Shown: piece after piece, positions 57,214-64,000 of the stretch
Layout: each line of letters opens with the position of its first letter
How positions within the stretch are numbered: the stretch's first letter is position 1
Assembly: GCA_900323505.1 (NCBI GenBank)
Contig: OOIN01000004.1
Location: forward strand, 1 to 64,000
DNA from: Ustilago trichophora
Taxonomy: Eukaryota > Basidiomycota > Ustilaginomycetes > Ustilaginales > Ustilaginaceae
DNA length: 64,000 nt
Direction: 5' to 3'
The notes under the pieces: model-generated
What the model saw: the letters and a program-made list of their open reading frames with translations, nothing else
Database searches by the model: none
Told to the model about the DNA's origin: nothing
Translations under genes and position numbers: made by a program

Positions 57214-58878
57214 ATGCTCGAATCCATTTTTCAGCCCGTCGCAGATGCGGCCGGCGCACCCATAGATTACATCAAGCTCTTTAGCTGTCTCCTCTTGGCC
57301 TTTCCGCTGGCCGCCGTCTTTCCCTGTCTCCCTTCGCCCACCGCCAAGCATCTGTACAGCTTGCTCGTATCCTTCATCTTTCTCGTCCCCGTTCTCAACC
57401 TCTACTCTGGCTTTCTTCAACTCGTCGGTTCCGCACTCCTTACCTACTACATTTGCATGTTCAACGTCGGCGGAAAGAACATGGGCTGGCTCGTATTTGC
57501 CTTGCAGATGGGTCACTTGACCTACAACCATGCCGTACGCAAGTTTGGCGGCATTCCTCTGTCCACCATTGAAATCACCGCCATGCAAATGGTAGCCGTC
57601 ATGAACCTCACCACATTTGCTTGGGATTGTTACGACGGTCAAATTCGCACCGAAGCCCAATGCGATGATTCTCAAAAGAAGAGCAGGATCACCAAGATGC
57701 CTTCGGTGCTCGAATTCTTGGGTTACGCTTTCTACTTTCCCGGCGTCCTCATCGGTCCTTCAACCCGATTTTGTGACTATCGAGCCTGGAGCACCGGCGA
57801 GCTCTTCGCCTCCCCCAAGGGTAAAGAGAAAGCTTCTACCACCACCTATCCGCGAGGACGAATCTTTGCCTCCTTCCGCGAGCTCTTTGTCGGCCTCGGT
57901 TTCATGGCCATCTATTCCGTCTTTGCCCCCGCCTACTCCTACGAAAAGCTCATCGGTCTTCACGGCGGAGTCTCGCATCTCTCCTGGTACCAAAAGCTCC
58001 TGTGGATCCAGATCGCTGGCTTCATGGCCCGTACCAAATACTACGGCATCTGGTCCCTCACCGACGGCGCCTGCATCCTCTCTGGTCTCGGCTACAACGG
58101 TATCGACCCTACCTCTGGTCAAACCCGCTGGAATCGATGCCGAAACATTGACATTCCCAAAATCGAATTCGCCAACAACTGGAAGGAGCTCCTCGATCAC
58201 TGGAATATGAACACCAACGTATGGCTTCGCAACAACGTCTACAAACGTATTGCTCGACCTGGCAAAAAACCGGGCTTCAAATCGACCATGACCACCTTTT
58301 TCACCTCTGCATTTTGGCATGGACTCGAACCCGGATACTATCTCAGCTTTATCCTCGCTGGGTTTATGCAGAGTGCAGCCAAGATGTTGAGAAGGCATGT
58401 TCGACCGATATTCTTTGCCCAACCCAACGTTCCCAATCCGACCTTTGGCAACGTTTTCACTTTCACCCCTTCGCAACTCGTCTACTGCACCGCATCCGTC
58501 ATCGTTAGCCAAGTTACGCTCAACTACGCAGTGGCTCCATTCATGCTTCTCGAATTCAAAGCTTCCATTTCCGGATGGAAAGCCGTCTACTTTTACGGTC
58601 ACGTTCTCACGTTTATCGCCATCATGGCCTTCCAAAACGGCCTTGGGAAAACCCTGGATAAGAAGAGCGGAAAGAGTCGTCTTGGTAAGAAAACCATTGA
58701 TAATGAAGGAGCTACTCCGCCTTTTGCATCCGGTTTCACCACCGATGCAGATAGCGATGCGGAAGGGTTGAAGAAGCGAAGCAACAGGAAGGTTAATGGT
58801 AACAATGGTGATGGGTGGAAAAGGGTGAATGATGAAGCGGAGGAGATTACTGCTCTTGCACCCGAGCCGATTTCATAG
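57214..58878 (+). CDS. ALE1: MBOAT lysophospholipid acyltransferase, Ale1 type
   Basis: A 554-residue single-exon frame from ATG 57214; upstream codons are open but not family-like. Several hydrophobic segments fill the first 240 residues (FSCLLLAFPLAAVF, LLVSFIFLVPVLNLYSGFLQLVGSALLTYYICMF, and GLGFMAIYSVFAPAYSY). Hallmarks are the MGHLTYNH segment near 100, EFLGYAFYFPGVLIGPSTRFCDY near 170, the putative catalytic Asn region HWNMNTNVWLRNNVYKRI near 330-347, and the catalytic His in TSAFWHGLEPGYYLSF near 367. The C-terminal tail is hydrophilic. Ale1/Slc4 acylates lysophosphatidylcholine, -ethanolamine and lysophosphatidic acid in the ER. All key residues are present. Confidence 0.94.
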   Translation: MLESIFQPVADAAGAPIDYIKLFSCLLLAFPLAAVFPCLPSPTAKHLYSLLVSFIFLVPVLNLYSGFLQLVGSALLTYYICMFNVGGKNMGWLVFALQMGHLTYNHAVRKFGGIPLSTIEITAMQMVAVMNLTTFAWDCYDGQIRTEAQCDDSQKKSRITKMPSVLEFLGYAFYFPGVLIGPSTRFCDYRAWSTGELFASPKGKEKASTTTYPRGRIFASFRELFVGLGFMAIYSVFAPAYSYEKLIGLHGGVSHLSWYQKLLWIQIAGFMARTKYYGIWSLTDGACILSGLGYNGIDPTSGQTRWNRCRNIDIPKIEFANNWKELLDHWNMNTNVWLRNNVYKRIARPGKKPGFKSTMTTFFTSAFWHGLEPGYYLSFILAGFMQSAAKMLRRHVRPIFFAQPNVPNPTFGNVFTFTPSQLVYCTASVIVSQVTLNYAVAPFMLLEFKASISGWKAVYFYGHVLTFIAIMAFQNGLGKTLDKKSGKSRLGKKTIDNEGATPPFASGFTTDADSDAEGLKKRSNRKVNGNNGDGWKRVNDEAEEITALAPEPIS

Positions 58879-61409
58879 GGGTTTTCTTTTTCATAGGGAA
58901 TTCATCGATGTTGTTGATGAAGGTGAAAGAGAAGTTGACAAGTTTTCATACGCTTCTTTTTGATTAGGGTAGAATGAAGAGTTTGCAGAGCACAATAAAA
59001 CAACGTAAATGAAGAAGATTGACATTAAACAATGTTTGGTTCTGAGACTATGGTGGAGAGGGAGAAGGTTGTGTGAGGCTAGGGTGGGTGGGTGGGTTAG
59101 GGTTGGCATTTGTGTATCAGAATGGTTTTGAAATGTGGTTTGGGTTGCAGTCATCGACGAATGGCATGTTATAGTATGTTATGTCAGTGTGAAAGACGGC
59201 TGTGTTGATTCTGTATTTGAGATGGTGATTCGAGCTCATAGATGGGGGAGTTGAAGGAGGTTGAGAACTGGGGTTTTTGCGCTTGAAGATAATGTTTATG
59301 CCAAACTAGAACATGTCATTGTCTCAAGCGATCTGAAGAGCCAATATAGAGCCTCAACCACCACCACCACCACCATGAAGAACTTGTAGAAGATCTGAGA
59401 ATCACCAAATCACCTTGAATATGAATCTTGATGGTCAATTTCAACCTCTAAGCGGGTCAAATCACTTTTGTTTTTTTTTTGTTTTTTTTTTTTTGTTTTT
59501 TTTTCAGTCACTCAACAATGTCCTTTTACAACTCTCTGTCTCTTTCTATCTCTTTTTTTTTTTTTTTTTTTTTTTTGTTGGTTAGACTATTCCCACAAGA
59601 ATAGGAATAGTAGCTGTATTGAACAAGATCAGATTTGAACGAGATGTCCAGCGAGTTTTTTGGAGTATTTCGTTCGGGTAAGGTTGACTCAACGCATCAA
59701 CCACTTGCTTTTGTGGGTTGACAACGCAGGAATTTTTTTCAATGTGAATTCTCGACCCCATGAAGGTGACGAGGAAAAAAACCCCTACGCTTATAACAAG
59801 TACTGTACTGTATACACTGTACTGTAATTCAACCCAAACGACTATCTCGCTCTACAAAAAACGAGCTGTGAAAGTACGTTATCGCTCACTTTTCACATCG
59901 CTCAAGCAAAATCCAAGAGGAGGGAGAGGCTGGAAAGGATATCACGGGATTGGTGCGAGTTGGGAATGCGGCTTCGATACTTTCTTGTGAGAGAGTGCGT
60001 TGGCGTGGGAAAAAGAAAACCAAAAAAAAAATAAAAATAAAAAAAAAGGTAAATGATGCAATGTGTACTGTACAGTATGTGTTTGTGTGGATTCACAAAA
60101 ATTTACTGCGGATACAGTACAGTACAGTACATGTTTCTGTGCGATTGAGATACTTTTTGACCGTGTGAAATGGAGGAAGACTTGTTGCTTTGCTGAAAAA
60201 GCCAAGTGAAGCGGTCAGATGTCAATGTTGGCATTGGTCTTTTGGTGTTGTCTCGTCAATACGTCACTTTTTGACACACGCACACACACCACAACGTTTC
60301 GACCCTTCCCTTGAACACTCTACAACCACCACACCGTCTTTTTGTGCAACGTACAATAGCTATAGGTACTATCCATTGACAGACAGTACAGAGCGCATTT
60401 ATCCAGCAGTACCTTTCTTTGAAGCAAGTGCCCCCTCTTTTTCCATTCTTTTTTTTTTTTTTGTTGCTCGGAACCCAACCCCACCCCCAGATGAACCCCT
60501 TCTCACATTCACGTTAAACACGCCCACACCTACATACAGTACACATGGTCGTAATTGTTCAAGTAATTCTCTTCTTGATCCAGAAACAAAGACAATGATG
60601 GGTACTGTGGACGATGATCAAGACGTGTGTGTGTGTGTGGTAAAGGTGTAGTATTCATGCAAAGGATTGTCGGTTCGGAGATATCTAAAACCGCATGGAA
60701 GATCATGGCCATTTATTCTATTCGACCCCACATTTTTTCTTAGAGTCTAGTAGATTTCTCAAGCCTCAATTTGACACACCTACAATACAGTATAGTGCAG
60801 TCGAAATGATTTTTGCGCAGGATTGTAGTCAGCGGCGAACGTGCACTACCAATCCAAAACAAAAGGAGGGTCGATACACCAGGAGCGACGAACAAGGTCC
60901 GAGAGAACAAAAAATCCTTATTAAAAAATAACACGAATACAGTATTTCTTTTTTGTGGGGTAAAGGCTTCAGATCACTGTAAATGTCGTACTGTACTGGG
61001 TGGCAACCGTTATATTTCACGCGCCAATTCAATGTAGCAAAGACCTGTCAAATTAGGGCAAAGTCAGAGCCGCATCCCCCTGTCAAAAACCGCGCAAAGT
61101 GCAAAGGCCTTTGTTTCGATGTGCAGATGGAAATTAAGCGAGATAATAACAAAACAGTCCCCACACCACGCTGTACACTTTTGCTTTTCAATATCTTGTT
61201 TCACACTCTTCGCTTAAAGACGTGGACAGTAACAGTCTTGTGCTCTTGTGCTGTTGATCCTTTAGGATTGCATGGAAGCGATTGGGGTAGACAAGCCAAG
61301 GTATAAGAACATGTCTCTCATCAGTCAATCCTTCGCACATGTCTCTCCATCAACTCTTTCCCCCCTTTCGCTGAGGATCTCTTTTTCCAGCATCAATCCT
61401 TCGCCCAAC
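58879..61409. other. 2.5-kb region without a supported gene
   Basis: T homopolymers (59,467-59,503, 59,555-59,575), A-rich stretch (60,022-60,047), T run (60,449-60,461) and TACTG/TACAG repeats (59,803-59,826, 60,064-60,078, 60,114-60,131) dominate. GGGTGGGTGGGTGGGTTAGGGTT near 59,085-59,105 includes one telomere-like unit. No frame shows a domain. Near the end a TATAAG at 61,301 is a possible TATA element for the next gene. Confidence 0.5.
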
Positions 61410-62549
61410 ATGACAACCACCACCACCACTACCGCACCCTCCTCCATCACCGATTTGGCCGATGTTGATCTCATCGCCAATCCTACCTCTACGGTCAAGC
61501 GACCTAATAAGGGTAAAATGACGGCTACTTGGCATACCAAACCCTCTTCCGAATGGACATTCCACGAACGAGCACTCGTATTCCTAGGTGTTGCTCCTGA
61601 TAATAGCAAATCACCTCGACCTAAACCTCCGGTTTTTCCGAAAGATGCACCGGTTCCAGTCTTTCCAGTTTGGAAAATGCACCTCCTCGTAGCACCTAAA
61701 GCCTTGGCACCCATTCTGGCACACCATTTCTTCACCGTCTATACCGGTATTCAAATCCCTACGATCTACGCAACCATTGGTTATCTCGCCTACTTTGTCT
61801 GGTTTGGAACGGGAATTTTTAGATGGTGCAACGATATGACGTACAAATTTGGAACGTTTGATGGTGCAGCTGAACGAGATGGTGTACCAGACATTGATAC
61901 AACTAGTGTCGCTTTGGGTTTGTTTATGGTGGTGATTTCACGTGCCATAATTGCGGTTCCTTATCTTTACAAACCTGATGAACCAGTTTTGGATCTCAAG
62001 ACCATACTCATGTTACCCATCAACATGTTTATGTTTGCTGTGGCCGTCGACTTCTGGTTCTACTGGTACCACCGTCTTATGCACGAGGTCGACTTTCTTT
62101 GGCGCTTCCATCGAAAACATCACACTACCAAACATCCAATCGCTGCACTTGGAGCATTTGCAGATCATGAACAGGAATTCTTCGATATGGTAGGCATTCC
62201 CATCTTGGCTTGGATCACTTGGAAGATCAACTTTGCTACTTGGTGGGTTAGTACTTGTTACATTCTGTTTATCGAAGCTAGCGGTCATAGTGGTTTGAGA
62301 GGATACTTTCAAAACCCTACTACTTGGCCTTTGAGATATGTAAATGCCGAATTGTGTCTCGAGGATCATGATATTCATCATCGACAGGGATGGAAAAAGA
62401 GCGGAAATTATGGTAAACAAACAAGACTTTGGGATACCATCTTTGGTACAAAAAAGGATAGAATCGAAGGTACTCCAGACAACATCAACTGGAATGATCC
62501 AATGGATCTTCCTCAACCTGTTCCTCAACAGACACACAAGAAGGAATAA
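61410..62549 (+). CDS. Fatty acid hydroxylase / sterol desaturase superfamily membrane protein
   Basis: A 379-residue frame from ATG 61410; in-frame ATGs at 61311 and 61272 would add 33 or 46 residues, but TATAAG at 61,301 favours the internal start. Membrane segments include LAPILAHHFFTVYTGI, TIYATIGYLAYFVWFGTGIF, ALGLFMVVISRAIIAVPYLY and LPINMFMFAVAVDFWFYWY. The three histidine boxes that bind the di-iron centre are present: HRLMH near 221, HRKHH near 235 and HDIHH near 320, in the order and spacing of the FA_hydroxylase family (ERG3, ERG25, SUR2-like). The substrate cannot be told: the residues around box three (CLEDHDIHHRQGW) point to a fungal-specific group rather than clearly to ERG3 or ERG25. 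Likely ER-located. Confidence 0.88.
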   Translation: MTTTTTTTAPSSITDLADVDLIANPTSTVKRPNKGKMTATWHTKPSSEWTFHERALVFLGVAPDNSKSPRPKPPVFPKDAPVPVFPVWKMHLLVAPKALAPILAHHFFTVYTGIQIPTIYATIGYLAYFVWFGTGIFRWCNDMTYKFGTFDGAAERDGVPDIDTTSVALGLFMVVISRAIIAVPYLYKPDEPVLDLKTILMLPINMFMFAVAVDFWFYWYHRLMHEVDFLWRFHRKHHTTKHPIAALGAFADHEQEFFDMVGIPILAWITWKINFATWWVSTCYILFIEASGHSGLRGYFQNPTTWPLRYVNAELCLEDHDIHHRQGWKKSGNYGKQTRLWDTIFGTKKDRIEGTPDNINWNDPMDLPQPVPQQTHKKE

Positions 62550-64000
62550 CCAAGAGGACGAGGAAGGAATTTTTCAAGTTTTGCAATTGTACTGTTATAT
62601 AGTTCGTGGTTATACATATGGTTTCGCTTGTTAATCTATTGCATTTGTTCAGGTTTATTTGTCGGTATGGTTTGGTTTGGTTTGGATTGGATTTGATGCG
62701 GTCCGTGTTTTTGGGTCATACTGTATGGGGGGCGGTGCAAGGGAGGGTTGATGTTTGCTCTTTAGTCGGTTTTCTTGGTCCATCAAATATCAACCGTCCA
62801 ACATCCAAACGCTTCCACCACCACAGAGCACAATCTTTCTCGCATTGGTTGTATGATTCAAGGCTTCCAACCTCACAATGTTTACAACTTCAAGCACAGT
62901 ATCCAATTGCTAACTTAGTGTGGTGTTACTGGTGAAATGTCAGGATCGAGGAGTACCGGCCGAACTAGCCGGTCCCCAATCGCAGCCAAATCCCGATCCA
63001 AGGCCAGCAGGCGTTGCGGCAAAGCGGTGGCTGTTTGCCTGCCCAACCTGTCCAGCCTCCAGCCTGATGGTTGGCAAGGATTGGGCACAATTGCGATTCA
63101 AGGAAATCGCAGTCGGATGCCCTGGTGGATCCGGCCATACTCTGTCGCAACCAGATCACCAATTGCGCCGCACATTGCTGCGGCAAGGTTGGTTGCAACG
63201 GTTGTTTGCGGCTGCACCCACTCTCATTCCTATCTTAGAGACTTGTCGCATGTATTACTTAGTTAGCTCTATAGCAACTCAGTTAGTGTGCTTCCCTACC
63301 ATTCCAACCAGACCCAACCGTCTCCACTGAACAGCCACTCTGTATCCCACCCTGCTCGCCTGGCCATAGCCAACTGCAGTACTCAGACCCTATGGCCCCA
63401 ACATGAAACCACAGAGAAAATGTCCCCAACGTCATTCCATCAGCAACTGTACTGTAGACAAGCAACCTGCAACATTTCTCACCTACATCCATCCCAGTAG
63501 CACATTTGTTTCTTGTCCAACTACACCATTCTTCCTCTTTAATTCTTGTACGGGTTGTACGATTCAAGGCTTCCGACCTCGAAATGTTGGCAACTTCCAA
63601 GCACGGTATGCAACTGCCAACTTAGTGTAGTGTGGTGTTACTGAGAAAAAGTGCCCGACGTCATTCCATCAGCAACCTGCAACATACAGCCCAGTAGCAC
63701 ATTGTTTGCTTCTGCTCCAATTACTGTAGTTATACAGTACACAAATCTCGCCCCTTTTCTTTTGAATTCCAATTTCCGTTTCATCCACCACCACACACAA
63801 TCCACCCTTTCCACCATTCAATCCCATCTTTGTCACACCTAGCACAACTCGCATTCCAGCTTGAAATTGGCAAATTAAAAAAGAAAGCAAGCTATCGAAT
63901 TCTCAACCCCCTTCTGAGCCTCTCTGCAATGTAAAAACTTTGGGCGTTTGCCAATTCATCCTCTCTTTCATCTTGTCCTTGTCGATCTTTTTCCGCTGCA
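62550..64000. other. Terminal intergenic block with duplicated segments and an insertion
   Basis: A block starting GTATGATTCAAGGCTTCC at 62,851 recurs at 63,557. The block that should follow it (ACGTCATTCCATCAGCAAC) occurs at 63,430 and again at 63,659, so the unit is duplicated in tandem. The first copy is split by 62,942-63,415. No frame shows a recognisable domain. The last 150 bp are pyrimidine-rich and may belong to the promoter of a gene beyond the window. Confidence 0.55.
62942..63415. mobile_element. Putative non-autonomous insertion of about 474 bp
   Basis: Comparing the two copies of the duplicated block places this segment as extra sequence in the first copy. It is flanked by GAAATGTC (62,934-62,941) and GAAAATGTC (63,416-63,424), which could be a slightly changed target duplication. 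It begins near a short hairpin (ACCGGC ... GCCGGT), is more GC-rich than its surroundings, and contains an open frame with no known domain. The element class is undetermined. Confidence 0.4.

Overview
This window is a chromosome end of a filamentous or yeast-like fungus, most likely a smut (Ustilaginales, Basidiomycota). It opens with about 120 bp of CCCTAA telomere repeats, which read TTAGGG toward the end. Next comes a telomere-linked RecQ-like helicase; such genes are known from the telomere-associated sequences of Ustilago maydis. From about 25 kb inward there is an ordinary compact fungal chromosome arm with few short introns. The species cannot be fixed from the sequence alone.

Region 1 (1-9,300) is the telomere-associated block. 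The terminal gene (minus strand, 1,059 down to the telomere) encodes a 2-oxoglutarate/Fe(II) dioxygenase-like protein of TET/JBP type. Its frame has no stop codon and runs into the telomere repeats. Next is a 6.5 kb minus-strand gene (7,780-1,287). Joining its exons by two canonical introns gives a 2,101-residue protein. In order it has C2H2/OrsD-like fingers, a tyrosine-recombinase-like domain, a RecQ-type helicase, a 12-residue repeat array and a second TET/JBP-like dioxygenase. An inverted-repeat cluster separates the two genes. In the terminal gene almost every CpG lies in TCGA, whereas the next 8 kb almost lacks TCGA.

Region 2 (9,300-18,456) holds two paralogous minus-strand genes for large proteins with a P-loop NTPase core and a C-terminal PD-(D/E)XK-like nuclease motif, an architecture recalling Crinkler-type proteins. 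The second copy carries a frameshift. Old LTR fragments lie between them.

Region 3 (18,457-24,479) is a complete Ty1/copia retrotransposon with 212-bp LTRs, a GAAAC target duplication, an intact gag-pol, a half-tRNA-type primer-binding site, and an extra gene for a Zn2Cys6-like protein between pol and the 3' LTR. A solo LTR of the same family sits at 35,297-35,508.

Region 4 (25-62.5 kb) carries housekeeping genes: Pho80-like cyclin, CIA2/MIP18 (cytosolic Fe-S assembly), Med19-like, Nup49-like FG nucleoporin, MDM10 (ERMES), RMT2 (arginine methyltransferase), an acyl-CoA thioesterase-like protein, a G3BP-like NTF2+RRM protein, SEY1 (ER fusion GTPase), an alternative NADH dehydrogenase, a large protein with a C-terminal Hsp20-like domain, mitochondrial ribosomal protein mS33, a metacaspase, an ALE1-type MBOAT lysophospholipid acyltransferase and a sterol-desaturase/fatty-acid-hydroxylase family protein. 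Large intergenic gaps (notably 49-54.5 kb and 58.9-61.4 kb) are rich in homopolymers, microsatellites and a recurring TGTAC-type pentamer repeat. The last 1.4 kb holds a duplicated block interrupted by an insertion of about 474 bp.
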